DNA from: Acetobacteraceae bacterium B3987
GTDB lineage: Bacteria > Pseudomonadota > Alphaproteobacteria > Acetobacterales > Acetobacteraceae
Reading direction: 5' to 3'
Length of the DNA: 64,000 bases
NCBI GenBank assembly: GCA_026537415.1
Contig: JAFNMF010000001.1
Location: 124,610 to 188,609 of the forward strand
The translations under genes and the position numbers were made by a program. A model generated the notes under the pieces. The model did no database searches. It was not told the DNA's origin and worked only from the letters and a program-made list of their open reading frames with translations. Positions 28,080-36,679 of the stretch are shown here, piece by piece. Positions within the stretch are counted from its first letter, which is position 1, and each line of letters starts with the position of its first letter.

Positions 28080-28704
28080 GATAGAACCAGCCTTTCAGGA
28101 ACTTCCACCGGACATGGCCGGGCAGGATGAGTTTGCCAGAGCTGTCAGCCTTGTGGAGGCTCTGCTTTTTGCCAGTGCAGGGCCGGTAACAGCCAGTAGC
28201 ATTGTCGGGGTGCTGCGGGAGCAGGGGTTGGAGGCGCAGGCGGACAATCCCGGTGCTGTGCTGGATGGCCTTGCCCAGCGTTACAAAGGTCATGCGGTGG
28301 AGCTTCAGGCGATTTCAGGGGGCTGGCAGCTGCGGACGAAGGCCATGTTTGGTCCAGCACTGGCACGGGTGATTGAACGGCCCCGGCGTCTGAGCCAAGG
28401 GACGTTGGAGGCTTTGGCCATTGTGGCCTATCACCAGCCCTGCACCCGTGTGGAGATTGAGACCATCCGTGGGGTCCGGCTGGGGCAGAGCATCCTTGAT
28501 ACATTGTTGGAAGAAGGGCTGATAACCCCCAAAGGGCGTAAGGAAGTACCGGGCCGCCCTGTCCTCTGGGGGACAACGTCACAGTTCTTGCGGCTGTTTG
28601 GCCTTGCAAGTCTCGCAGACCTGCCCCGCCGGGAGGAATTGCTCTTCGAGTCTCCTTCCGATGAGGAGGGAACTGGGCTAGAAGACATCATACAGCCTTC
28701 ATGA
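28072..28704 (+). CDS. scpB: Segregation and condensation protein B
   Basis: ScpB is the winged-helix (kite) partner of ScpA in the SMC condensin complex. The 210-residue protein has the typical FARAVSLVEALLFASAGPVT opening, the GGWQLRTKA segment and the second winged helix (TLEALAIVAYHQPCTRVEIETIRGV). The longer frame to 27997 lies within scpA; ATG 28072 overlaps the scpA stop by 8 bp and gives the family N-terminus. tatB begins 16 bp after its stop. Confidence 0.95.
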   Translation: MSEIEPAFQELPPDMAGQDEFARAVSLVEALLFASAGPVTASSIVGVLREQGLEAQADNPGAVLDGLAQRYKGHAVELQAISGGWQLRTKAMFGPALARVIERPRRLSQGTLEALAIVAYHQPCTRVEIETIRGVRLGQSILDTLLEEGLITPKGRKEVPGRPVLWGTTSQFLRLFGLASLADLPRREELLFESPSDEEGTGLEDIIQPS

Positions 28705-28720
28705 GGGGAGATGCCTGCCA

Positions 28721-29344
28721 ATGTTCGACCTGAGCTGGACAGAAATTGCCCTCTTGGTGGTCGTTGCGCTCGTCTGTATCGGGCCCAAGGACCTGCCCGT
28801 GGCCATGCGGACCCTCTCCAAAGCCATAAAGGCCATCCGTCGGATGGGAGCGGAGTTCCAGCAGCATATTGATGAGATGGTCAAGGAGGCGGACCTCAGC
28901 GAGGCACGGGACCAGCTGCGGGAAATCAGGCAGTTCAGCCCTCGAGAACAGCTTCGCAAGGCCATTGATCCTGATAGGTCGCTGGATAGGCAGATGGATT
29001 TCGGCAGGCAGGACGGTATGCCTATGGCCCCACCGCCGCCACCGCCCCCTCCACCCCCGCCGCCTGCACCGGGTAGTGAAGAGCTGGGGAGAGGGCATGG
29101 CTATGCTCAGCCGTATAATGCCCGTATGCAGGTGCAGGCTGAGGCTCTGGAGCGGGCACCGGCCATGCTGCCTCCCACTACCGCTCTGCGGCTTATTGAA
29201 GAATCTCGTTACTGGCATCGTCCGGCCTTTCTGCCGCCAGAGGTTGCCCTGCATAATGGCCGTCGTGCGGCCATCCTTACAGAAGCCCAGCCCCTTGAGA
29301 GCGTGAAAGGAGAGCCGCCACATGGTCCAGCCCGAGAAATCTGA
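28721..29344 (+). CDS. tatB: Sec-independent protein translocase protein TatB
   Basis: TatB receives twin-arginine signal peptides together with TatC. The 207-residue protein has the canonical N-terminus MFDLSWTEIALLVVVALVCIGPKDLP (transmembrane helix, then hinge), followed by an amphipathic helix and a long charged tail. The tail contains an uninterrupted run of 12 proline codons at 29030-29065 (residues 104-115), an unusual feature likely to stall ribosomes and need elongation factor P. Its 3' end overlaps tatC by 23 bp. No tatA lies between scpB and tatB, where alphaproteobacteria usually have it. Confidence 0.93.
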   Translation: MFDLSWTEIALLVVVALVCIGPKDLPVAMRTLSKAIKAIRRMGAEFQQHIDEMVKEADLSEARDQLREIRQFSPREQLRKAIDPDRSLDRQMDFGRQDGMPMAPPPPPPPPPPPPAPGSEELGRGHGYAQPYNARMQVQAEALERAPAMLPPTTALRLIEESRYWHRPAFLPPEVALHNGRRAAILTEAQPLESVKGEPPHGPAREI

Positions 29345-30251
29345 AGAGACGGCCCGGACGGCGATGCTGCCAGAAACGCCCATCCAGCCTGAAGGCACGC
29401 TTCCCCCACCGGGTGGAGAGCCGCAGCCACAGCAGGAGCGTTCCGTTGCCGGGGATGCCCCTATGCCGCTGTTGGATCATCTGATCGAGTTGCGACGGCG
29501 GCTCATATGGTCTCTGGCCACATTCGTGGTGGCCTTTTTGATCTGCTACCATTTTTCCGGTGAAATTTACCGGTTTCTGGCCGCTCCATTGGCAAGCATC
29601 ATGCGGCAGAAGGGCGAGCAGCCTCATTTGATCTACACCGCTCTGTATGAGGCCTTCTTCACCTATGTGCGTGTGGCCGTGTTCGGGGCGTTCTTCCTGT
29701 CCTTTCCAATGATGGCCATTCAGGCGTGGATATTCATTGCGCCGGGCCTTTATAAGAATGAAAAGAAGGCCTTTGCCCCGTTTCTAATCGCTACACCGTT
29801 GCTCTTTTTGGTGGGGGCTGCGCTGGCCTATTATCTGGTCTTTCCTTTTGCATGGAAGTTCTTCCTGTCCTTTCAGCAGTTGGGTGGTGAGAATCAGATG
29901 GGCATTGAGCTTCAGGCCCGTGTTTCGGAATATCTGAATCTCGTCACCAAGATGATTATGGCTTTTGGTATCTGCTTCGAGCTTCCCGTGGTGCTGACCC
30001 TTCTGGTGCGGGCGGGGCTGGTGGGGACGGCTCTGTTGCGGCGCATCCGCCGTTATGCCTATGTCGGAGCCTTCGCCATTGCAGCGGTCATTGCCCCGCC
30101 AGATGCCATCACCATGCTGGGGTTGGCCATCCCGCTGGTTGGGCTGTACGAGATTTCCATTCTCGCCGCCCGCCTCGTTGAGCCGAAGCCAATCACGGCA
30201 GATGACGATGATGGGGAAGAGGCTTTGCCAGACGGTAAGGGCGCAGCCTGA
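29322..30251 (+). CDS. tatC: Sec-independent protein translocase protein TatC
   Basis: TatC is the polytopic core of the twin-arginine translocase that binds signal peptides of folded proteins. The 309-residue protein has an N-terminal Pro/Glu-rich extension of about 45 residues, then the family motif LLDHLIELRRRL. Six membrane helices follow, with the periplasmic FxxAFTYVR-like FFTYVRVA and the KNEKK loop. The C-terminal tail is acidic. It starts inside the end of tatB (23-bp overlap), so the two are translationally coupled. serS follows after 75 bp. Confidence 0.95.
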   Translation: MVQPEKSEETARTAMLPETPIQPEGTLPPPGGEPQPQQERSVAGDAPMPLLDHLIELRRRLIWSLATFVVAFLICYHFSGEIYRFLAAPLASIMRQKGEQPHLIYTALYEAFFTYVRVAVFGAFFLSFPMMAIQAWIFIAPGLYKNEKKAFAPFLIATPLLFLVGAALAYYLVFPFAWKFFLSFQQLGGENQMGIELQARVSEYLNLVTKMIMAFGICFELPVVLTLLVRAGLVGTALLRRIRRYAYVGAFAIAAVIAPPDAITMLGLAIPLVGLYEISILAARLVEPKPITADDDDGEEALPDGKGAA

Positions 30252-30326
30252 ATAGTTCCCGGCAGGTAAAGCTGCTATAGAGACAGACCTCATTAGTTCC
30301 AGAGACAGAGTGGAGTATCCTGACCC

Positions 30327-31592
30327 ATGCATGACCTCAAAGCCCTACGTGCAGACCCTGCTGCATTTGATGCCGCATTGGCCCGCCGTGGTCTGCCTGC
30401 GGTGGCGGACTCCCTTGTGAAAGAGGATGAGCAGCGTCGTGCCGCTCTGGCTGAATTGCAGGAGGCACAGGGGCAGCGGAAAGGTCTGGCAAAGGAGATC
30501 GGTCAGGCCAAGCGTAATGGTGAGGATACGACGGAGATTGAGGCCCGTGGTGCCGCCCTGCGTGACCAGATCGCCACGTTGGAGGCCCGTGCTAGCGAGA
30601 TTCAGAAGCGCATTGATGATGTGCTTCAGACTTTGCCGAACCAGCTTGATCCCAGCGTGCCGGATGGCAGGGATGAGACTGATAATGTGGTCGTGCATCA
30701 GCGTGGTGAGGTGCCGTCTTTCGCTTTTGAGGCGAAGCAGCATTTCGAGCTGGGTGAAGCTCTGGGTCTGATGGATTTTGCCTCTGCGGGCAAAATTGCC
30801 GGGTCACGTTTCGTGATGCTGCGGGGTGTTCTGGCCCGTCTGGAGCGGGCATTGGGGCAGTTCATGCTGGATACCCATACGGGTGAGTTTGGTTATGAGG
30901 AAGTGACCGTTCCCCTGCTGGTCAATGATGCTGCCATGTATGGCACGGACAAGCTGCCGAAATTTGCGGAAGATTCTTTCCACACCGATGATGACCGCTG
31001 GCTCATCCCCACTGGTGAAGTGCCGCTGACAGCCTCTGTGATGGGCGACATCCTTTCCGCTGAAAGTCTGCCACGCCGGATGACGACGCTCTCCACCTGC
31101 TTCCGGTCCGAGGCCGGGTCTGCCGGACGGGATGTGCGGGGCATGCTGCGTCAGCACCAGTTCACCAAATGCGAGCTTGTGTCCATCGTGGCTCCGGAAG
31201 AGAGCGAGGCTGAGCATGAGCGCATGACCCGTGCGGCCGAGACGGTTCTGGAACGGCTGGGTCTGCCTTTCCGTCGGGTGCTGCTCTGTGCCGGGGATAC
31301 GGGCTTTGGCGCAGCGAAAACGTACGATCTGGAAGCCTGGCTGCCGGGGCAGCAGGCATGGCGTGAAGTGTCTTCCTGCTCCAACACGCGGGACTTTCAG
31401 GCCCGCCGCATGAATGCACGGATGCGCAAGGAGAAGACGACCGTTTTCGTTCATACACTGAACGGGTCTGGCCTTGCCGTAGGGCGGGTGATGATTGCTC
31501 TGATGGAAGTGTATCAGCAGGAAGATGGCAGCATTACCGTGCCGGAAGTCCTGCGTCCCTATATGGGTGGGCTGGAAGTCATTCGGGCCTGA
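30327..31592 (+). CDS. serS: Serine--tRNA ligase
   Basis: This class II synthetase charges tRNA-Ser and tRNA-Sec. The 421 residues include the N-terminal coiled-coil arm that grips the long variable arm of tRNA-Ser (about residues 28-105). Class II motif 2 follows ([22 protein letters not shown]), and motif 3 is near the C-terminus ([10 protein letters not shown]). It closes the argS-tat block; surE, which often follows serS in alphaproteobacteria, is absent. A possible imperfect 11-bp hairpin at 31608-31642 without a T-run is the only terminator-like element after it. Confidence 0.97.
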   Translation: MHDLKALRADPAAFDAALARRGLPAVADSLVKEDEQRRAALAELQEAQGQRKGLAKEIGQAKRNGEDTTEIEARGAALRDQIATLEARASEIQKRIDDVLQTLPNQLDPSVPDGRDETDNVVVHQRGEVPSFAFEAKQHFELGEALGLMDFASAGKIAGSRFVMLRGVLARLERALGQFMLDTHTGEFGYEEVTVPLLVNDAAMYGTDKLPKFAEDSFHTDDDRWLIPTGEVPLTASVMGDILSAESLPRRMTTLSTCFRSEAGSAGRDVRGMLRQHQFTKCELVSIVAPEESEAEHERMTRAAETVLERLGLPFRRVLLCAGDTGFGAAKTYDLEAWLPGQQAWREVSSCSNTRDFQARRMNARMRKEKTTVFVHTLNGSGLAVGRVMIALMEVYQQEDGSITVPEVLRPYMGGLEVIRA

Positions 31593-31748
31593 TTAGAGTT
31601 GTCTGTGACCATCTGGCTTCGTGTCTGGGAGAGCCGGATGGTTCTGCGCTCTGCTGGTCAGTAACCGGCTGTATATGATAGTCCCCTCAGTGTTACCTGT
31701 GCGTGGGAGTTGTTGAGGCTCTGGCGTACGCCGTTTTCAGGATACATC

Positions 31749-32855
31749 ATGACATTGCTACGCTCTTTGGGTTGTCTGTTTGCCATAGGCACTTTGACCC
31801 TGACATCCTGCTCATCGTCCATTGGTCCGCACAACATGCGCCGTGACCGGCTGGATTATGAGAAGGAAATGAGCCGGCAGCAGAATCAGGAGATGCTCTT
31901 CAATATCGTGCAGCTCCGTTACTCTCTGTCACCCACACTGATTGAACCGACGCAGATCATCTCGGCCTATACGGCGGAGACGAGTTCCAGTGCGAATATC
32001 AGCGGTACGCCCTGGATTCAGGGTGCCGGGGGAACGCTGGGTGGCTCTCTGGGCTATTCCTATAGTGACAGTCCGACAGTCACGTACCAGCCTGTTTCTG
32101 GTGTGCAGTTCTCCGTGAATATCCTGCGTCCCATTTCGCCACAGACACTTCTGCCACTGATTTCGAGTGGCCTGCCGGTCGATACGCTGTTGCAGATGAC
32201 GATGCAGTCCATTGGTCCGGCCAGCAACACGACGAGTACGATTGCCGGGACGGAAGGCAAGGAGGCCTCCATCCGCTTTACCTACCTGCTGCGGGCACTG
32301 CGTAAACTACAGGCGGGGAATGCGCTGAGCATCCGCAGCATTGCGCCGACGGCAGCCACCAAGACACAGCCTGCCCAGCCGGAACGGACCTTCATTCTGC
32401 TGCCGCATAGCAGTTCGCCGGAGATTATCGAGCTACAGGGGCAGGTGCGGCAGGCCTTGCAGCTTCCGCCTGGATGTGAACAGGCCGAAGTTATTTATGG
32501 TCGTACACCGGACCATCCGGGGCAGGTGGCCATGGTGACACGGTCTATGCTGGCAATCTGGGAGGATGTCGCCAGCACGATGGAAGTGCCCAAGAAGATG
32601 GTGGAGAAGGGCATCACGGCACCGTCCGTCGTGCGTGGCCCGAGCGAACCCCAGCCTGCCATCATCATTCATTGCAGCCCGGAAAAACCGAGCAATGAAC
32701 AGGCTTATACGTCTGTTGAGTATGAAGGGTCCTGGTACTGGATCGCCAAGGATGACCTTGCCAGTAAACTGGCTTTCTCCATGCTCCAGTTCATCCATGC
32801 CATTGCCGAGACGGCAACGGTCAAGGGGGCCATGGTCACCATTCCGAGCCGCTGA
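31749..32855 (+). CDS. Putative lipoprotein of unknown function
   Basis: The 368-residue product has a type II signal peptide: a short hydrophobic stretch ending in the lipobox LTSC with Cys21 as the lipidated residue. The segment after it (DRLDYEKEMSRQQNQEMLFNIVQLRY) resembles a widespread proteobacterial group of uncharacterised lipoproteins with a similar ANxAI...QMLLNIVKLRY block. The middle is rich in Ser, Thr and Gly, and the C-terminus (WYWIAKDDLASKLAFSMLQFI) looks folded. I cannot assign a function. ATG 31749 has AGGA seven bases upstream. A strong terminator follows. Confidence 0.8.
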   Translation: MTLLRSLGCLFAIGTLTLTSCSSSIGPHNMRRDRLDYEKEMSRQQNQEMLFNIVQLRYSLSPTLIEPTQIISAYTAETSSSANISGTPWIQGAGGTLGGSLGYSYSDSPTVTYQPVSGVQFSVNILRPISPQTLLPLISSGLPVDTLLQMTMQSIGPASNTTSTIAGTEGKEASIRFTYLLRALRKLQAGNALSIRSIAPTAATKTQPAQPERTFILLPHSSSPEIIELQGQVRQALQLPPGCEQAEVIYGRTPDHPGQVAMVTRSMLAIWEDVASTMEVPKKMVEKGITAPSVVRGPSEPQPAIIIHCSPEKPSNEQAYTSVEYEGSWYWIAKDDLASKLAFSMLQFIHAIAETATVKGAMVTIPSR

Positions 32856-32879
32856 GGCTCATAGGCTGATCTGAAAAAG

Positions 32880-32912
32880 AACGGGCGTATTTTCAGGAGT
32901 ACGCCCGTTTTC
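32880..32912. terminator. Bidirectional terminator between the lipoprotein gene and the helicase gene
   Basis: The stem AACGGGCGTA (32880-32889) pairs perfectly with TACGCCCGTT (32900-32909) across a 10-nt loop. TTTTCT follows on the plus strand and CTTTTT on the minus strand, suiting the two convergent genes. Confidence 0.82.
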
Positions 32913-32921
32913 TGTGGTGGT

Positions 32922-35405
32922 TCAGTCCTTTTTACGCCTGCCGTGCGGTGGCTTTTTCTTGCTGAAGCCACCCGCCTTGCTGCGTGGGGCCTTGTGGCTT
33001 CCGTGCTGGCCGGGAGGACCTGTCCGGCGGCCCTGATGGCGGCGGGAGGATTCACGCATCCGGCTCTGGGTGCGGAGAACCTGCTCGATCCATTCATCCA
33101 GAATGGCGGCGTTCCGTTCGGCAACGATGAGTTCCGGATAGTTTTCAGGGAAGCGCATGGCCAGCCACCGCCATGTGACGAGGCGGCGATGGCGTTTTTC
33201 GGCCCGTTCCAGCTCTTCACGGCCAGCAGTGGCAGCGGCGGGGAGACGGCCCGTACCGGGGGGGAAGATGCGCTGCCCACGGGCATGGAGGGCTGCCCAT
33301 TCCACAAGGCGGGGAATCCCGTTATCCCGTGTGTTGATCGGACACATGGCGTAGGTCCAGCGGGTGGAGAGGTCCAGTCCGTCCACACCTTCCAGTGCTG
33401 CGGCGATTTCCAGAGCCTGCTCCATGTCGGCCAGACGGTAATTGGGGTCATCCGGGCGGAGAACGGCCCGTTTGATGCGGGTCAGCACACCGTAGAGGCT
33501 GTCTGATTCCATCTCCTGCGCCACGGCCTGCACGATGTCCGCATCAGGCTGGACGAGGGGGCGGAGTTCCAGCGTGGGTTCTGGTGGCGCATCCAGCATC
33601 TGACGGATGAAGCTGGGGCGGCCAGCACCTTCCAGCACACAGACCAGCCCTTCCTCATGCTTGCCGAAGCGGCCTGCACGGCCACCGATTTGTTTGACTT
33701 CCTGCGAGACAAGATTGCGTGTCTGCCGCCCGTCATATTTGCGGAGCGTGCTGAACACCACCCGGCGGATGGAGAGGTTGAGCCCCATGCCGATGGCATC
33801 GGTGGCGATGAGAATGTCAGCGTCCCCCCGGTTGAAGCGGGCGGCTTCGGCCCGGCGGACTTCCGGGCTGAGGGCACCGTAAATGACGGCAACACGGCGG
33901 TTATGAGCCATCAGCTCGGCCCGGAGGTCCAGCACATCCCGGCGGGAGAAGGCGATGAGGGCATCACCGGCCCGCAGGTCCGTCAGGGCCAGTGTTCCGG
34001 CGGGGCGGAGGGGGCTTTTGCGTTCCAGATGGATTTCATCCACCGGGTCATTGCAGAGCTCGGCAATGCGCTTGACGAGCGGAATGCAGTCCGCAGCCCC
34101 GAGGATGAAGACATGTCGTGCCGGAACGCCCATGATGGCGGCTGTCCACGCTGCTCCCCGGTCCGGGTCGCTGAGCATCTGGGCTTCATCAATGATGGCC
34201 ACGTCAACAGGATTATTGAAGGGGCACATCTCCACCGTGGCGGCAAGATGGCGGGCCGTGGGGTCGATGATGCGCTCTTCCCCGGTTGTCAGGGAGGCTG
34301 GAACGCCCCGGCTGAGCATGGCTTCCCGAAACTCATGGGCCAGCAGGCGCAGCGGAGCGAGAGCCAGCCCGCTCTCTGCCTGGGCCAGAGCTTCCAGTGC
34401 CGTGTGGGACTTGCCGGAATTGGTCGGGCCGGTCACGAGCGTGATGCGGCGTTTCAGCGCACGGGCGGTGCGGAAATGGGCGGCGAAACGGTCCAGTGCG
34501 GCCACACGGGCGATGGCGGCATTGCCCTTGCGGGCCTGCGGACTGTCATCATAGCCGTCATCGTCTTTTGTCTGCCCGGAGCCACGTCGCCAGCTATTGA
34601 GCAGAGGGCGGCATTTCTTCAGCTCTGTGGGGTCGAAATAGAAAATTTCCAGCCCGTCCGGCTGCTTGTCCCGTCTGGCGACGGGCAGGCGGTTTTCCGC
34701 AATCCAGCGCAGGGCTTCCCGGCGGGAACAGTGCAGCAGGGCCGGGACTTTCTCGAAGCCGACGAGGGTGGCTTCCCAGTCCTTTATCTTCTGGAGTTCC
34801 CGTGCCCGGCGGGCTTCTGCCTTGGCCCGGATGTCTTCCTGCTCCCGTGCCCGGCGTTCTTCCTCAAGGATCATTTCATCCTCGAAGCCAAGATCCACGC
34901 CGCCAAAGGCTCTGGCAATGCTGTGGGAGAGCCGTTCAATCTGCGTGCCGGAGAGGAAGGTGCCGACATCGGCGAGATCGGCCCGCATGTCATCCAGTAC
35001 ACGCAGGGGGGTATCGGCCATGTCCCGCCAGCGTTCTTCCAGCACGCTTTCTAGTACGGCACTCTGGCCGTCTTCATCAATCAGCGGGTCGCTGATGCGT
35101 TCGGCAGCCAGAAGAACATCCGCCTTGCGGACCCAGACATCCCCGTTGCGGTGGGCATGGTTCATCATGCCATTGGCCCAGCTGCGGCGGCGGACCTGAC
35201 AGAGTGCATGAAGCAGCTCGGCTTCATTTATTTCCGTCTTGTCAGCCCCAAGGCGGCGGGCAACCTGCCGCAGCAGGGCGGCACGCTCCCGTGACGTGAT
35301 GGCAAGATGGGCACCGAAGGCCGCTTCGGCCTGCTCAAGAGCACGCTCGGCAGGGGAGGCCGGGGGGATGGAAGACGGGTCGTGGGACGGGGAACGGTCT
35401 GTCAT
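32922..35405 (-). CDS. SUV3-like (SUPV3L1 family) superfamily 2 RNA helicase
   Basis: This 827-residue helicase is related to the mitochondrial degradosome helicase SUV3 and probably unwinds RNA for decay or processing. The N-terminal roughly 310 residues include a charged helical stretch (about 185-225) and a small region with SRREALRWIAENRLP, possibly nucleic-acid binding. The helicase core has Walker A GPTNSGKS near residue 335 and IIDEAQMLSD as motif II. Motif VI is QIGGRAGRFG. The C-terminal tail is strongly basic. ATG 35405 is used because the TTG at 35441 lacks a ribosome-binding site. It is divergent from fpr. Confidence 0.88.
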   Translation of the reverse strand: MTDRSPSHDPSSIPPASPAERALEQAEAAFGAHLAITSRERAALLRQVARRLGADKTEINEAELLHALCQVRRRSWANGMMNHAHRNGDVWVRKADVLLAAERISDPLIDEDGQSAVLESVLEERWRDMADTPLRVLDDMRADLADVGTFLSGTQIERLSHSIARAFGGVDLGFEDEMILEEERRAREQEDIRAKAEARRARELQKIKDWEATLVGFEKVPALLHCSRREALRWIAENRLPVARRDKQPDGLEIFYFDPTELKKCRPLLNSWRRGSGQTKDDDGYDDSPQARKGNAAIARVAALDRFAAHFRTARALKRRITLVTGPTNSGKSHTALEALAQAESGLALAPLRLLAHEFREAMLSRGVPASLTTGEERIIDPTARHLAATVEMCPFNNPVDVAIIDEAQMLSDPDRGAAWTAAIMGVPARHVFILGAADCIPLVKRIAELCNDPVDEIHLERKSPLRPAGTLALTDLRAGDALIAFSRRDVLDLRAELMAHNRRVAVIYGALSPEVRRAEAARFNRGDADILIATDAIGMGLNLSIRRVVFSTLRKYDGRQTRNLVSQEVKQIGGRAGRFGKHEEGLVCVLEGAGRPSFIRQMLDAPPEPTLELRPLVQPDADIVQAVAQEMESDSLYGVLTRIKRAVLRPDDPNYRLADMEQALEIAAALEGVDGLDLSTRWTYAMCPINTRDNGIPRLVEWAALHARGQRIFPPGTGRLPAAATAGREELERAEKRHRRLVTWRWLAMRFPENYPELIVAERNAAILDEWIEQVLRTQSRMRESSRRHQGRRTGPPGQHGSHKAPRSKAGGFSKKKPPHGRRKKD

Positions 35406-35550
35406 GCGGGTGTTTTCAGGAGCATAGGGTGGGGAAGTCAAGAGAAAAGGGGTGAGGGCATCCCGTTTCTGGTGACAATCGGGTAAAAGAAAGGCATGTT
35501 GTCGGTCATACCGGTTGGTGTCCCCGGTCTTCGGGAGATGCCGTGCCCTG

Positions 35551-35580
35551 TTGACTAAACAAATGTGATTTTTGCATTTT
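35551..35580 (+). promoter_or_regulatory. Possible promoter of fpr
   Basis: TTGACT at 35551-35556 is a good -35 box, followed 18 bases on by CATTTT at 35575-35580, a weak -10 match. The stretch is AT-rich and lies 20 bp upstream of the fpr start, inside the divergent gap with the helicase gene. Confidence 0.3.
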
Positions 35581-35599
35581 TTGGAGATGAAGACGGATC

Positions 35600-36493
35600 A
35601 TGAGCACGCCTTACCCCGCTGAATCCGCCCCTACACCTGTGATTGATGAGCCGCTGACCGGCCTTGTTCCTTTCGAAGGGCATGAGGGCCAGTATCGCCT
35701 CGCCGAGCCGACAAAGGAATATGGCCATCTTTATCCGGCTAAGGTCCAGCAGGTTCATCACTGGACGAACCGTCTGTTCAGCTTCACGACGACTCGTGAC
35801 CCCGGCCTGCGTTTCTCCAACGGCCAGTTTGCGATGATCGGTATTGAGGTTGAAGGCAAACCACTGCTGCGTGCCTATTCTCTGGCCTCTGCCAATTATG
35901 AGGACCAGATGGAGTTCCTCTCCATTGCGGTGGAGAATGGCCCGCTGACCTCCCGCCTGCGTCACGTCAAGGTCGGTGATACGGTGCTGATCGGTCGTAA
36001 GCCGGTGGGAACCCTGCTGCTGGATAACCTGAAGCCGGGCCGTAACCTGTATTTCCTGTCCACCGGGACTGGTCTTGCTCCGTTCTTGAGCCTCATTAAG
36101 GACCCGGATGCCTATGATCGTTATGAGAACGTGATTCTCACCCATACGGTGCGTGAACGTGGCGAGCTGGCCTATCGTGACTACATTACGAACATTCTGC
36201 CGAAGCATGAGTTCCTCGGTGAAGATGTGGCCGCCAAGCTGAAATACTACCCGGCTGTCACCCGTGAGGAGTTCCCTGTGCAGGAGCGCATCACGGCTCT
36301 CATCAATAACGGGCGCATCTTCCGTGACCTAAACATTGATGAGCTGGACCCCGAGCATGACCGTGTGATGATCTGCGGCTCCCCGGAGATGCTGGCCGAT
36401 ACCCAGAAGCTGCTGGAAGAGCGTGGCTTTGAGGAAGGCAATATGAGCCGTCAGGGTTCCTATGTGGTCGAGAAGGCCTTTGCCGAGCGGTAA
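35600..36493 (+). CDS. fpr: Ferredoxin--NADP(+) reductase
   Basis: This soluble flavoenzyme moves electrons between NADPH and ferredoxin or flavodoxin, feeding Fe-S assembly and oxidative-stress defence. The 297 residues include an N-terminal extension of about 40 residues that is longer than in E. coli Fpr. The FAD-binding barrel has RAYSLASANYED, and the NADP domain has STGTGLAPFLSLIKDP and MICGSPEMLADTQKLLEERGF. It ends VEKAFAER, close to the aromatic-poor alphaproteobacterial C-terminus. A structured hairpin region follows, then gor. Confidence 0.93.
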   Translation: MSTPYPAESAPTPVIDEPLTGLVPFEGHEGQYRLAEPTKEYGHLYPAKVQQVHHWTNRLFSFTTTRDPGLRFSNGQFAMIGIEVEGKPLLRAYSLASANYEDQMEFLSIAVENGPLTSRLRHVKVGDTVLIGRKPVGTLLLDNLKPGRNLYFLSTGTGLAPFLSLIKDPDAYDRYENVILTHTVRERGELAYRDYITNILPKHEFLGEDVAAKLKYYPAVTREEFPVQERITALINNGRIFRDLNIDELDPEHDRVMICGSPEMLADTQKLLEERGFEEGNMSRQGSYVVEKAFAER

Positions 36494-36522
36494 TCGGGAA
36501 CCGTAAAATCGGAAGACCCTGA

Positions 36523-36607
36523 GGCGGGCAGGCCCGGAGGCGTGGACGGATGATGGGGGGCAATGATGCGCCTCACGCATCGTTGAAGCCCTCCAGGCCT
36601 GCCTGTT
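36523..36607 (+). other. Nested hairpin element between fpr and gor
   Basis: Three stacked stems can form in this 85-nt stretch. The outer stem pairs 523-534 with 596-607 of 36 kb (core GGCAGGCC with GGCCTGCC, extended by G-U pairs). The middle stem is GGGGGGC 36555-36561 with GCCCTCC 36588-36594. The inner stem is AATGATGCG 36562-36570 with CGCATCGTT 36576-36584, closed by a CCTCA loop. The middle and inner stems stack directly. TTCTGTT follows, so it may be a terminator of fpr, a 5'-UTR element of gor or a small RNA. Confidence 0.45.
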
Positions 36608-36679
36608 CTGTTATCAGATGGAACAAGGATCAGGCCCTGCCACTTCCGGCGGATGAGGTGGCAGGCAGGAAGGGACGTT

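Noticed and set aside
33657-35054. 465-residue open frame opposite the SUV3-like helicase
   Set aside because: It is antisense to the helicase core motifs; no ribosome-binding site or domain supports it.
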